DNA of 64,000 nt from Xenophilus sp. L33 (GTDB lineage: Bacteria > Pseudomonadota > Gammaproteobacteria > Burkholderiales > Burkholderiaceae_C): positions 34,035 to 98,034 of the forward strand of contig NZ_LMUW01000007.1 of NCBI RefSeq assembly GCF_009765735.1, given 5' to 3'. Numbering within the stretch: the first letter of the stretch is position 1; every line of letters starts with the position of its first letter. Below the pieces are notes generated by a model. That model worked only from the letters and a program-made list of their open reading frames with translations. It ran no database searches and had not been told where the DNA came from. This document shows, one piece after another, positions 43,526 to 52,788 of this stretch. The translations under genes were made by a program, and so were the position numbers.

Positions 43526-45931
43526 ATGAATCCTTACAAGCCACGATTGGCGCTCGACACCTACGTCCTCGCCCAGGGCGTCAAGACCGGCGTCTGGCGC
43601 GTCTGCGACGAGCTGTTCGCGCGCCTGGCCCACCGCCCCGGATTCGATGTCCGGTTCATGGTGCGCGACGGCGACCAAGCCAGGTCGAGCGCCTATCTGG
43701 CCGCGAAGAAGCTTCCGGGCATCGGCTTCCCGGCGAGCGTCGATATGCCGGCCGAGGAGGCCGACATCCTGCTGTCTCCCTTCGGCGTCGCGCCTGCGCG
43801 CTGGCTGATGGACCCGGGTGTGCTGCAGGCGCACATCGTCTACGACCTGATCGGCATCCGCCGGCCGGAGTTCTTCTCGGCCGTGGCCGCGGCCGAGGTG
43901 CGCGACATCATCGACAGCCTGGACGAGCACACCGTCGTCTTCGCCATCTCCGACTACACGCGCGACGACCTCCTGGCCTGCCGGCCCGATCTCGACCCGG
44001 CGCAGGTCACCGTCATCCCGCTGGCCGCCGGGCCGTCGTTCCGGCCTTGCAGCGACATGGCGGCGCGGCAGGCGGTGCGTGCCAAGTACGCCATCCCGCC
44101 GGAAGTGCCCTACGTCCTGAGCCTGGCCACGCTCGAGGTGCGCAAGAACCTGGACCGGGTGGTCGAGGCCTTCGTGCGGCGGCTCGAGCGGCAGCTGTCG
44201 AGCCCGATGCACCTGGTGCTGGCCGGCATGTCCGGCTGGAAGCTGGAGCAGCTGGAGGCCGCGCTCGAAGCGGCCGGCCCCTGGCGGCAACGCATCGTGC
44301 TGACCGGCTTCGTCGAGGACGAGGACCTGTCCGCGCTCTACAGCGACGCGCTGTGCTTCGTGTACCTTTCGCGCTACGAGGGCTTCGGCCTGCCGCCGCT
44401 CGAAGCCATGGCTTGCGGCACGCCGGTGATCTGCGCCGACAACTCGTCGCTGCCCGAGGTGGTCGGCGACGCCGGCATCCTGCTCGATGCCGACGACGTC
44501 GAGGGCGTTGCAGCCGCCATCGAAGGGCTGGAGGCTTCCGCACCCGAACGTGCGCGACTGTCGCAGGCGGGCATCGCGCGGGCCGAGCGCTTCAGCTGGG
44601 AGCGCTGCGCGGACATCGTCGCCGAGACGCTCCAGCGCGCCTGGCTTCGCCATCAGGAGCGGCCGTCCAATCGACGCCGGCTTGCGCTGCTGCCCGGCGC
44701 CCTGGCGACCGGATCGATCGGTGGCGACGGCATGCGCGAGGCCAGCGTGCTGGGCTACCTCAACGGCAGCCGAGGTCCGCGCTTCCACGTCCAGCCGCAG
44801 GAAGCGGCCGCCGGCCGAACCTGGCCGCAATGGGCCGACGCCCTGCCGCCGCAAGCCGCGGCCACCGGGCGCGTCGAGGGCGGCCGTCGCACGCGCGGCG
44901 AGTTCAAGACGGGCACCGCCGAATTGCCGCTGGTGAGCTTTGTCACCGTGGTGCGCAACAACACGCAGACGCTGGCGCGGACGATCGACAGCGTGCAGCA
45001 GCAGACCTACCCGAACGTCGAGCACATCGTGCTCGACGGCGCATCGACCGACGGCACGCTGGACCTGATCCGCCGCTACGGCGACCGGCTCGACTATTTC
45101 GTCTCGGAGCCCGACAGCGGCCTCTACGACGCGGTCAACAAGGCGATCCCGCTGGCGCGCGGGCAGCTGATCTGCGTGCTCAATTCGGACGACTGGCTCG
45201 AACCCGACGCTGCGGCGCTGGCGGTGCGGCGCATGAAGCCGGTGACCGATCCCTGTGCCATCCTGTGCACCGCGGCCAACGTGAAGGGGGCCGCGGTCAG
45301 CCATGAGTGGTATCCGGCGCTGGTGCACCCCGGCAGCTACTTCACCTGCGCCAACGACTGCCACAACGGCATCTATGCCACCCGCGCCGCCTACGAACGC
45401 TCCGGTCCCTACGACACGAGCTACAAGATCGTCGCCGACTTCAAGTGGATCATGACCTGCATGGACGCCGGCGTGACGATGGTCTACACGCGCGAGGTGA
45501 GCGTCAATTATTCGCTCGGTGGCACCTCGGGCGACGTGATGAAGCACAGCATCGAATGCATGCGGGTGGTGCAGGAACGCTTTCCGTTCCTGGCGCCGGC
45601 GGAAGTCGTGGGGCTCTACCACTGCTTCTTCGGGTTTGCCAAGGTCGCCGACGAGGCTGGCCGGCCGGCCGATCGAACGGCGTTCCTGCGCCAGGTGTTC
45701 GCCCGCCATGCCGGAGAAGGCGATTTCCGCGAGGCGCTGCATTGGGCGATGGTCGAGACGCTGAAGCATCCCGACGACATGCCGCCGCGCGAAGCGCCGC
45801 TGCCGGCCGTGGCGCCCGGCCGACCCTCGGTGAAGCTGGCCGTGAAGGAAGCGGTGAAGGAAAAGCTGCGCCGTCATCCGTCGGCACTGGCACTGGCCAG
45901 GAAGCTTTACGACGGCATGAAGGGCCGCTGA
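43526..45931 (+). CDS. bifunctional glycosyltransferase, GT4-GT2 fusion
   Basis: This 801-aa protein joins two complete catalytic domains. Residues about 1-385 are a GT-B/GT4 enzyme (LSLATLEVRKNLDRVVEAF, SRYEGFGLPPLEAMACGTPVI with EX7E). Residues about 470-720 are a GT2/GT-A enzyme (SFVTVVRNNTQTLARTI, VLDGASTDGTLDLI, NSDDWLEPDA as the metal site, ADFKWIMTCM). The linker and a basic C-terminal tail have no recognised domain. It would add two successive residues, or a disaccharide unit, in one polypeptide. The ATG at 43526 matches the GT4 N-terminus (RLALDTYVLAQG). Confidence 0.88.
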   Translation: MNPYKPRLALDTYVLAQGVKTGVWRVCDELFARLAHRPGFDVRFMVRDGDQARSSAYLAAKKLPGIGFPASVDMPAEEADILLSPFGVAPARWLMDPGVLQAHIVYDLIGIRRPEFFSAVAAAEVRDIIDSLDEHTVVFAISDYTRDDLLACRPDLDPAQVTVIPLAAGPSFRPCSDMAARQAVRAKYAIPPEVPYVLSLATLEVRKNLDRVVEAFVRRLERQLSSPMHLVLAGMSGWKLEQLEAALEAAGPWRQRIVLTGFVEDEDLSALYSDALCFVYLSRYEGFGLPPLEAMACGTPVICADNSSLPEVVGDAGILLDADDVEGVAAAIEGLEASAPERARLSQAGIARAERFSWERCADIVAETLQRAWLRHQERPSNRRRLALLPGALATGSIGGDGMREASVLGYLNGSRGPRFHVQPQEAAAGRTWPQWADALPPQAAATGRVEGGRRTRGEFKTGTAELPLVSFVTVVRNNTQTLARTIDSVQQQTYPNVEHIVLDGASTDGTLDLIRRYGDRLDYFVSEPDSGLYDAVNKAIPLARGQLICVLNSDDWLEPDAAALAVRRMKPVTDPCAILCTAANVKGAAVSHEWYPALVHPGSYFTCANDCHNGIYATRAAYERSGPYDTSYKIVADFKWIMTCMDAGVTMVYTREVSVNYSLGGTSGDVMKHSIECMRVVQERFPFLAPAEVVGLYHCFFGFAKVADEAGRPADRTAFLRQVFARHAGEGDFREALHWAMVETLKHPDDMPPREAPLPAVAPGRPSVKLAVKEAVKEKLRRHPSALALARKLYDGMKGR

Positions 45932-45935
45932 AGCC

Positions 45936-47069
45936 ATGGCCCGGATTGCCTATCTCGACCATTCCTACCATCGCACGACACGGTCCACGACCTTCCTGCC
46001 CGAGATCCTGCGCCGGCACGGCCATGAGGTGGACCTGTTCTGGGACGACGCCTGGCAGGGTGGCGCACCGGTCGCGTGGGATGCGGTACGCGGCCATGAC
46101 GTGGTGATCATGTTCCAGTCGTTCTGCGCGCCGGACCAGGCGCATTTCAGGCAGTCGCATCCGAACGTGATCTACATCCCGATGCTCGACCAGTTCGGCA
46201 TCTGGCAGGGGCCGGTCTACAACCTGTCGGGTTTCTGGGAACCGTTCCAGGGCTCCAAGGTGCTGAACTTCTCGAACGCGGTGCACGGCATGGCCACCGG
46301 CTTCGGCATCGTCAGCCATTGCGTGCGCTACTACCAGCCGGTCGCCGATGCGCCGGTCCCGGCGCGCCCGGGGCTGCACGGCTTTTTCTGGCTGCGGCGC
46401 GAGGCGCAGCTGCCGTGGCGCGTGATCCGGCAGCTGATCGCCGGCTCGACCTTCGACAGCTTCCATCTGCACCTGGCGGTGGATCCGGGTACCGAGCCGG
46501 CGACGCTGCCGACGGCCGAGGAAATCGCGCGCCATCGCATCACGACGTCGACCTGGTTCGAGAACAAGGCCGACCTGCAGGCGGTGATGGACCGCGCCAA
46601 CGTGTATTTCGCGCCGCGGCTCGAGGAGGGCATCGGCCAGTCGTTCCTGGAGGCGATGGCGCGCGCGCAATGCGTGGTCGCACCCGACCAGGGCACGATG
46701 AACGAGTACATCCTGCCGGGCTTCAACGGCCTGCTGTACGACGCGCAGGCGCCGCAGGCGCTCGATTTCTCGTCGGCGGAGGCGCTCGGTGCGCGCGCGC
46801 GCGACAGCGCCATCAGCGGCCGGGCGGCCTGGGAAGCGGCGGAGCAGGCGCTGGTGCGCTTCATCCTCACGCCGAGCGTCGCGCTCTATGCTGGAAAATA
46901 TCAACATCCGTTCGGCGGTGTCGCGGTCGAAGCGGCGGCCGCCGCCGGGTCGGGGTGGCAAGACCTGGCCCAGCGGAATGCGCTGTTGCGGTCGACCCGC
47001 TTCGCCTGGCATCCGCTGCTCCGGCTGGCGCGCCGCTTGCGCGGTGAATCGAATCGAGGATCGAGATGA
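45936..47069 (+). CDS. GT-B fold glycosyltransferase
   Basis: This 377-aa protein starts with ARIAYLDHSYHRTTRSTTFLPEIL, a GT-B N-terminal strand-helix pattern. Its donor half contains WFENKADLQAVMDRANVYFAPRLEEGIGQSFLEAMA, whose EEGIGQSFLEA carries the EX7E acids, followed by APDQGTMNEYI. The gene starts 4 nt after the fused glycosyltransferase and overlaps fcl by 4 nt. The nearby fcl gene makes GDP-L-fucose a possible donor, but this is only a context clue. Confidence 0.8.
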   Translation: MARIAYLDHSYHRTTRSTTFLPEILRRHGHEVDLFWDDAWQGGAPVAWDAVRGHDVVIMFQSFCAPDQAHFRQSHPNVIYIPMLDQFGIWQGPVYNLSGFWEPFQGSKVLNFSNAVHGMATGFGIVSHCVRYYQPVADAPVPARPGLHGFFWLRREAQLPWRVIRQLIAGSTFDSFHLHLAVDPGTEPATLPTAEEIARHRITTSTWFENKADLQAVMDRANVYFAPRLEEGIGQSFLEAMARAQCVVAPDQGTMNEYILPGFNGLLYDAQAPQALDFSSAEALGARARDSAISGRAAWEAAEQALVRFILTPSVALYAGKYQHPFGGVAVEAAAAAGSGWQDLAQRNALLRSTRFAWHPLLRLARRLRGESNRGSR

Positions 47070-48022
47070 GGAAGAAAAAGATCTATGTGGCCGGCCATCG
47101 CGGCCTGGTCGGTTCTGCAACCCTGCAGGCCTTGCGGGCGCATGGCGGGTACGAGGTCGTGACCCGCAGCCATGACGAGCTCGACCTCGAGGACCGCGCC
47201 GCCACCCGCGCCTTCTTCCTCGAGGAGCGCCCCGACCACGTGGTGATGTGCGCTGCCAAGGTCGGCGGCATCATGGCCAATTCCAGCCTGCCGGTCGACT
47301 TCCTGCACAACAACCTGCGCATCCAGCTCAACGTCTTCGACGCCGCGCACGAGGCCGGCATCGACCGCATGATCTTCCTCGGTTCGTCCTGCATCTATCC
47401 GCGCGATTGCCCGCAGCCGATCAAGGAGGACTACCTGCTCACCGGCCCGCTCGAGGCGACCAACCGGCCCTACGCGCTGGCGAAGATCGCCGGTGTCGAA
47501 TCCTGCTGGGCCTTCAACCGGCAGTACGGCACGCGCTACCTGGCGATGATGCCGACCAACATGTACGGCCCGGGCGACAACTACCATCCCGAGCATTCGC
47601 ACGTGCTGCCGGCGCTGATCCGGCGCTTCCACGAGGCCAAGGTGGCCGGCGCGCCGTCGGTGGTGGTGTGGGGGTCGGGCAAACCGCGTCGCGAGTTCAT
47701 GTATTCGTCGGACCTGGGCGGCGCCATCGTCTTCCTGCTCGACCTGCCCGACGACCGCTTCGCCGCGCTCGTCCATCCGGACGTGACGCCGCTGATCAAC
47801 GTCGGCGTCGGCGAGGACGTGACCATCCGCGAGGTCGCCGAAGAGGTCAAGGCGACGGTCGGCTACACCGGCGAACTGAAGCTCGATGCCTCCAAGCCCG
47901 ACGGCACGCCGCGCAAGCTCCTCGACGTCGGGCGGCTCGAAGCGCTGGGCTGGAAGGCCCGGACCGGCCTGGCCGAAGGCCTGCGCCACGCCTATGAGGA
48001 CTTCCTCCAGCGCCATGGGTGA
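47066..48022 (+). CDS. fcl: GDP-L-fucose synthase
   Basis: Fcl epimerises and reduces GDP-4-keto-6-deoxymannose to GDP-L-fucose with NADPH. The 318-aa SDR shows YVAGHRGLVGSA (7-18), AAKVGGIMAN, the FLGSSCIYP segment, the YALAK catalytic Tyr/Lys, MPTNMYGPGDNY and a conserved GSGKPRREFMY block. It draws on the same Gmd product as the perosamine branch. Its stop falls 8 nt inside the next gene, the longest same-strand overlap noticed in the locus. Confidence 0.94.
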   Translation: MRKKKIYVAGHRGLVGSATLQALRAHGGYEVVTRSHDELDLEDRAATRAFFLEERPDHVVMCAAKVGGIMANSSLPVDFLHNNLRIQLNVFDAAHEAGIDRMIFLGSSCIYPRDCPQPIKEDYLLTGPLEATNRPYALAKIAGVESCWAFNRQYGTRYLAMMPTNMYGPGDNYHPEHSHVLPALIRRFHEAKVAGAPSVVVWGSGKPRREFMYSSDLGGAIVFLLDLPDDRFAALVHPDVTPLINVGVGEDVTIREVAEEVKATVGYTGELKLDASKPDGTPRKLLDVGRLEALGWKARTGLAEGLRHAYEDFLQRHG

Positions 48023-50159
48023 GCCGACGCTTCGGCGCTTCGCTCGACGGGTCGCCAAGGGCGCCTGGTGGGCGGTCACGCCCTGGCGCACGCCCGAGCG
48101 CGTGCGCTTCATGCGCGAGCGTGCAGCCGCCGATGCTCGGACCGCCGAAACGGCCGCCCTGGTCGCCCGCGAAGAGGCCCGCGTCGCCTGGCGTCGCGGA
48201 GGCAAGCCGGTGCCTGCGCCGGCGCCGCTCGACCTCTTCGAAGATGGCGACGTGGTGGCGGCGGTCGGGCTCGACGACGGCTCGAGCCTCTTCTTGCCGC
48301 CGCTCGCGCCCGAAGCGATCGTGGATGTGGGGAGCGCCGCACGGTTCTGCATCGATCTCTGGCGCCGCCGGCCCGATCTGCGCCTGCGCTTTCCGGTCGG
48401 GCTGTCGTCGAATCGCACCGGCGCCTTCGGCCGCTGGCTGGAGGCGGGCGGCGGCGCGGAACTGAAGCTCGCCGACGCGGCGGTGGAGCAGGTGCTGGCG
48501 TTGCTCGAGAGCGGCTTCTCCGACCGTGCGCGCCAGGCGTTCATCACCCATCCGATCGTCTGCGCGGCCTTGCCGCATGGCCTGACGCCGGCCGGCATGC
48601 GCGACCTGTTTCGCTGGTTCATGCGCTGCGCGCTGATCGACAGCCAGCTTCAAGCCGAAGAGGTGTGGTGGCTGTTCCTGCAGGCGGCCGAGCACCCGGC
48701 GCGCGAACTGGCCCAGGCCTATTGCTTCGCGCCGGCGTGGCAGCAGGCGCAGCCGGAAGGCAAGACCGTCTTCGGCCGCGTCGCGTTCGCCGACTGGTTC
48801 AAGGCCGAGTACGGCGCTTCGGGCCCCTGGACCGATCCGTCGCGTTGGCCGGACTGGCAGGCGCCCGACACCCAGATTCGCATCGCCTACTGGGCGCGAC
48901 CGGCCTGGCGCGAGGCCCATCCGCTGGCATTGCGCGAGGTCGGCGCCGCCGGCGGGTTGCTCGACTGGCTGGCCTCGCCGGCCGCGTCGCTGCCGGACGC
49001 GTTGCGTCAATGGGTCCGGGGCCTCGATCGCGAGCACACGTCAGCGGCACTGGCCAGCCCCGGGATCAACATCATCGGGCACTTCTGCTATCCCTCGGGG
49101 CTGCGGGTGTCGGCGGAATCGATCGTCGAGGCCGTTCGCTCGGTGGGCGGCTCGGTGTCGTTGCGCGACGTCGCCACAGACGTCAAGGACGATCCCCGGC
49201 ACGTCGACTTCCGCGGCATGGAGACGCACGAGGTCACCGTGATCCATACGCAGCCGGAACCGTTCTTCAGCGATGCCTTTGCCCGCGCCAACCTGTTCGA
49301 GCGCACGCCGCGCACCTACCGGGTGGCCTACTGGTATTGGGAGTTCAATTCCATTCCCGACGCCTGGCTGACCCATGCGCGCGAGGTGGACGAGGTCTGG
49401 GCCGCCACCGAGTTCGTCGCCAAGGGGCTGCGCGACAAGCTCCCGGTGCCGGTGCGTACGCTTTTCCCCGGCGTCAAGCTCGCGCCCTACGAGCGGCGAC
49501 CGAAGCGCTACTTCGGTCTCGACGAGGCGCCGTTCACGTTCCTGTTCACCTTCCACATGATGAGCGTGATGGAGCGCAAGAATCCGCTCGGGCTCATCCG
49601 TGCCTTCAGGCAGGCCTTCCAGGGCGAAGAGGAGGTCAGGCTGGTGCTCAAGACCTCGTTCGGCGATCGCCATCCGGACCAGTTCAAGGCCTTGAGCGAG
49701 GCTGCGGCGGGCGCCCGCATCACCCTGATCGACCAGGTCTACAGCCCGGACGAAGTGCTGTCGCTGATGGATGCCTGCGATGCCTACGTGTCGCTGCATC
49801 GCAGCGAAGGCCTGGGCCTGACGATGGCCGAGGCGATGCTGATGGGCAAGCCGGTCATCGCCACCAACTTCTCGGGCAACGTCGACTTCATGAATGCCGA
49901 CAACAGCCTCTTGGTCGACTACGAACTGGTCAAGGTCGGCCGTCCGATCCCGCCCTACGACGCGGACCTCGACTGGGCCGAACCGTCGATCGACCATGCG
50001 GCGTCATTGATGCGCCGGGTCTTCGAGAACCAGGCCTGGGCGCGCGAGATCGGTGCGCACGGCAAGGCGTCTGCGGAGGCCAACCTCTCGCTGCAAGCGG
50101 CCGGTCGACGGATCGTGCGGCGGCTGGACGAGATCCGCAGCCGGCCCCTGCTGCCCTGA
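48015..50159 (+). CDS. large glycosyltransferase with C-terminal GT4, paralogue of the 41050 product
   Basis: The 714-aa protein begins almost at once with WWAVTPWRTPERVRFMRE, the Trp/Arg-rich segment that in the 41050 paralogue follows a coiled coil; the coiled coil itself is missing here. The middle helical region (about 50-320) and the GT4 domain follow in the same order. GT4 marks are GINIIGHFCYPSGLRVSAES, AYWYWEFNSIPDAW, FTFHMMSVMERKNPLG and LHRSEGLGLTMAEAML with the EX7E acids. A stretch of about 80 nt in the GT4 part (49773-49853) is nearly the same as 43045-43125. The start overlaps fcl by 8 nt. Confidence 0.82.
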   Translation: MGEPTLRRFARRVAKGAWWAVTPWRTPERVRFMRERAAADARTAETAALVAREEARVAWRRGGKPVPAPAPLDLFEDGDVVAAVGLDDGSSLFLPPLAPEAIVDVGSAARFCIDLWRRRPDLRLRFPVGLSSNRTGAFGRWLEAGGGAELKLADAAVEQVLALLESGFSDRARQAFITHPIVCAALPHGLTPAGMRDLFRWFMRCALIDSQLQAEEVWWLFLQAAEHPARELAQAYCFAPAWQQAQPEGKTVFGRVAFADWFKAEYGASGPWTDPSRWPDWQAPDTQIRIAYWARPAWREAHPLALREVGAAGGLLDWLASPAASLPDALRQWVRGLDREHTSAALASPGINIIGHFCYPSGLRVSAESIVEAVRSVGGSVSLRDVATDVKDDPRHVDFRGMETHEVTVIHTQPEPFFSDAFARANLFERTPRTYRVAYWYWEFNSIPDAWLTHAREVDEVWAATEFVAKGLRDKLPVPVRTLFPGVKLAPYERRPKRYFGLDEAPFTFLFTFHMMSVMERKNPLGLIRAFRQAFQGEEEVRLVLKTSFGDRHPDQFKALSEAAAGARITLIDQVYSPDEVLSLMDACDAYVSLHRSEGLGLTMAEAMLMGKPVIATNFSGNVDFMNADNSLLVDYELVKVGRPIPPYDADLDWAEPSIDHAASLMRRVFENQAWAREIGAHGKASAEANLSLQAAGRRIVRRLDEIRSRPLLP

Positions 50160-50173
50160 CCTGAGCAGCGGGA

Positions 50174-50189
50174 CGGGCCGCGCGGCCCG
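50174..50189. terminator. GC-rich perfect palindrome in a 73-nt gap inside the operon
   Basis: CGGGCCGC followed directly by its complement forms a short GC-only hairpin 15 nt after the glycosyltransferase stop. It has no T-tract and might act as an attenuator between that gene and the methyltransferase at 50233. Confidence 0.3.
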
Positions 50190-50232
50190 GCGCGTGCGTG
50201 TGAGAATCGGCCTCGCCAGTTGGAGGTTCGTC

Positions 50233-51267
50233 TTGATCAAGCATCTCGCCAAGTCCGTCCTGCGACCCTTCTGGACACCGCTGCGCACGCGCATGGAGTC
50301 CATTGCCGACCAGCGGATCGCGCGATCCGGTTGCCAGCGCGACCAACTGGATGCGGTCAGTCGCAAGGCGGATGCGCTGGAGCAGATCCTGACCGTCCAG
50401 ATCGAGCGACTGGGCTATGTGCGCAGGTCGACCTTCGTGCCGGATCCGGGCCTGGCGCCGAGCGCGCCGGACTCCCCGTTCATGGCCTTCTCGAACTGTC
50501 AGGCGAACGATTTCCATCACCCGCGCTACGCGCAGCTCTGCAAGCTGATCGCCCATCGGCCGCATTTCCATCGCAAGCAGTGGGAATGGATCTTCGTCCT
50601 GCACCACCTGCTTGCGGAGGGCGCTCTGCGCCCCGGTGCACGTGGCCTGGGCTTCGGCGTGGGCACGGAGCCGCTGCCGGCGGCATTCGCCGCGCTCGGC
50701 GTCGACGTCACCGCCACCGACGCGCCGATGGACGTGCAGCACGCACAGGCCTGGCACGAGAGCAACCAGCACAGCGACGACGTGGCGCAATTGCTCCATC
50801 CCGAAGTGGCGCCCGACGCGCTGGTGCGTGCGCGCGTCCGTCACCAGGCGTGCGACATGAACCACATCGATCCGACGCTGGTGGACTTCGATTTCAACTG
50901 GTCGTCATGCTGCTTCGAGCATCTCGGCTCGCTCGAGCACGGCCTGCAGTTCGTGCTCAATGCGGTCGAGAAGACGCTCCGGATCGGCGGCGTCGCGGTG
51001 CACACGACCGAGTTCAATGCCTCGTCGAACGACGCTACCGTCACCGACGGCGACACCGTGATCTACCGTTTGCGCGACATGCAGGAACTGGTCGCGCGGC
51101 TGCGCGAACGGGGCCACGAGGTTCAGCCCTTCGTCATCGGGCCGACCGCTCATGCGCTGGACTATCACGTCGACGTGCCACCCTACGCGCACGACATCCA
51201 CTTGAAGCTGCTCCTGGCCGGCTACGTGACCACGTCCGTGGGCGTCGTGGTTCGGCGTGGGCGTTGA
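50233..51267 (+). CDS. SAM-dependent methyltransferase
   Basis: The start is a TTG at 50233 preceded by a TGGAGG site at 50221-50226 with ideal 6-nt spacing, better than any ATG nearby. The 344-aa protein has a helical N-terminus (about 20-60, with DAVSRKADALEQILTVQIERLG) and a class I methyltransferase core with GLGFGVGTEPLPAAFAALG as motif I, DVTATDAP as the acidic strand end and WSSCCFEHLGSLEHG as motif IV/V. It would methylate a sugar or the chain end before export by the ABC transporter encoded next to it on the other strand. The acceptor is unknown. Confidence 0.8.
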   Translation: MIKHLAKSVLRPFWTPLRTRMESIADQRIARSGCQRDQLDAVSRKADALEQILTVQIERLGYVRRSTFVPDPGLAPSAPDSPFMAFSNCQANDFHHPRYAQLCKLIAHRPHFHRKQWEWIFVLHHLLAEGALRPGARGLGFGVGTEPLPAAFAALGVDVTATDAPMDVQHAQAWHESNQHSDDVAQLLHPEVAPDALVRARVRHQACDMNHIDPTLVDFDFNWSSCCFEHLGSLEHGLQFVLNAVEKTLRIGGVAVHTTEFNASSNDATVTDGDTVIYRLRDMQELVARLRERGHEVQPFVIGPTAHALDYHVDVPPYAHDIHLKLLLAGYVTTSVGVVVRRGR

Positions 51268-51276
51268 GTGCGGAGG

Positions 51277-51978
51277 CTAGACCTCCACGATCCGCCCATG
51301 CTCCATGTGAATCACCCGATTGCATTCCTTCTCGATCAGCGCCGGCGAGTGCGACGCCAGCACCAGGATGCCTGACTTGGCCACCACGTCCTTCATGCGC
51401 TTCTCGGCCTTCTCGGTGAACTCGGCGTCGCCGACCGACAGCCACTCGTCCATCAACAGGATGTCGGCCTCGACGCTGGTCGAGATCGAGAAGGCCAGGC
51501 GCATCAGCATGCCGGTCGAGTAGGTGCGAACGGGCATGTTGACGTATTCGCCCAGGCCGCTGAACTCGCAGATCTCGGGCGTGAGCGCGTCGATCTTCTT
51601 CTTGTTCATTCCCATGACCAGGCCGCGCAGCATGATGTTCTCGATGCCGGTGGCGTCTGCCTCGATGCCCAGCGACGGGTCGATCAGGCTGGAGACGGTC
51701 CCTTCGCGCACGAATTCACCTGCCGACGGCTCGTAGACGCCGGCGAGCGTCCGCAGCAGCGTCGACTTGCCGGCACCGTTGTGGCCCACCAGGCCGAGCC
51801 GGTCGCCGCTCTTGAGCTCGATGTTGATCCCGCTGAGCGCCTGCACCACGTTGACGCCGGTTTCCTTGCCGAAGCGACCGCCGGTCACCGAGGCGGCCAG
51901 CGTCTTCTTGAATGACGCTGCGCCCGCCCCGTAGATCGGAAAATTGACCGAGACGTTCTTGAGAGAGATGAAAGCCAT
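51277..51978 (-). CDS. wzt: polysaccharide ABC exporter, ATP-binding subunit
   Basis: The 233-aa ATPase has Walker A GHNGAGKST (65-73), the modified signature YSTGM (153-157) usual in Wzt/KpsT/TagH proteins, and Walker B ILLMDE (173-178) with a switch His in LASHSPAL. It lacks the C-terminal carbohydrate-binding domain of long Wzt proteins, such as that of E. coli O9a, so export may not need recognition of a chain-end cap. It lies 6 nt after the permease gene. Confidence 0.9.
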   Translation of the reverse strand: MAFISLKNVSVNFPIYGAGAASFKKTLAASVTGGRFGKETGVNVVQALSGINIELKSGDRLGLVGHNGAGKSTLLRTLAGVYEPSAGEFVREGTVSSLIDPSLGIEADATGIENIMLRGLVMGMNKKKIDALTPEICEFSGLGEYVNMPVRTYSTGMLMRLAFSISTSVEADILLMDEWLSVGDAEFTEKAEKRMKDVVAKSGILVLASHSPALIEKECNRVIHMEHGRIVEV

Positions 51979-51984
51979 GTTCTT

Positions 51985-52788
51985 TCAGAGCCAGTAGACG
52001 ACGCGGCGACGGTACCTGGCGAAGAGCAGGCTCGAGACGACCAGGGTCACCGCCGTCCAGGCCAGGATGCCCCACCAGTTGTGGGCTTCGGCCACACCGC
52101 CCATGAGCGGCGTGCGCAGCAGGTCCAGCATCTGCGCGAACGGGTTGTAGAGGATGTACTTGCCGCGCCCGGGCAGGCTCGACGGCAGCCAGAACACCGG
52201 CGTCAGGAACATCAGCATCTGCATGACGCTGGTGACGATCTGCGTCACGTCGCGAAAGCGCGTGCAGACCAGGCCGAGCGCGATGCCCACGGCCTGCGCG
52301 TTGACCAGCACCAGCAGGAAGGCCGGAATGAACAGCAGCGCCGACCAGCCCAGCGAGATGCCGGCCCAGAGCGCGACCGGGATGTAGAGCACGATCTGGT
52401 GCCCGAACTGGATCAGGTTGCGCGCCATGCTGCGCCAGACGAACAGGCTGATCGGGAAGTAGCCCTGCTTCAGGTAGTTGGCCGACGTGATGAAGGCGTT
52501 GCACGAGTCGGTCACCATGCTGGAGAAGAAGCCCCAGAAGATGATGCCGAGCGCCAGGTGCGGGAAGAACTCCGATAGCTTGGTGCCGAACAGCGAGCTG
52601 TAGAGCGGCCCCATGCCGCCGATCATCGCGCCCATGCTCAGCGTGAGCCACAGCGGGCCGAGCATCGAGCGGCGGTAGCGCAGCACGATGTCGAACCAGG
52701 CGAGGGTCCACCAGATGTCGGTACGGCGGGTTCCTTCCCACCAGTCGGCCCAAGCGCTTCGGTGCAGATTCGAATGTGCCTGGCTCAT
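51985..52788 (-). CDS. wzm: polysaccharide ABC exporter, permease subunit
   Basis: The 267-aa protein is an ABC-2 type permease with six predicted transmembrane helices. An amphipathic N-terminus (LHRSAWADWWEGTRRTDIWW) precedes WFDIVLRYRRSMLGPLWLTLS, a hallmark of Wzm/KpsM/TagG, and LTPVFWLPSSLPG and ILYNPFAQMLDLLRTPLM lie in later parts. With Wzt it would move undecaprenyl-linked polysaccharide to the periplasm. The start overlaps the manC stop by 4 nt. Confidence 0.92.
   Translation of the reverse strand: MSQAHSNLHRSAWADWWEGTRRTDIWWTLAWFDIVLRYRRSMLGPLWLTLSMGAMIGGMGPLYSSLFGTKLSEFFPHLALGIIFWGFFSSMVTDSCNAFITSANYLKQGYFPISLFVWRSMARNLIQFGHQIVLYIPVALWAGISLGWSALLFIPAFLLVLVNAQAVGIALGLVCTRFRDVTQIVTSVMQMLMFLTPVFWLPSSLPGRGKYILYNPFAQMLDLLRTPLMGGVAEAHNWWGILAWTAVTLVVSSLLFARYRRRVVYWL

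Noticed and set aside
51277..52788. Interpretation of the ABC exporter as a teichoic acid or group 2 capsule system
   Set aside because: No CDP-glycerol or Kdo-linker genes (kpsC/kpsS/kpsE/kpsD) are adjacent, while a WecA-like initiator and WbbL-like transferase are present, which fits an ABC-exported O-antigen better. The short Wzt leaves some doubt.
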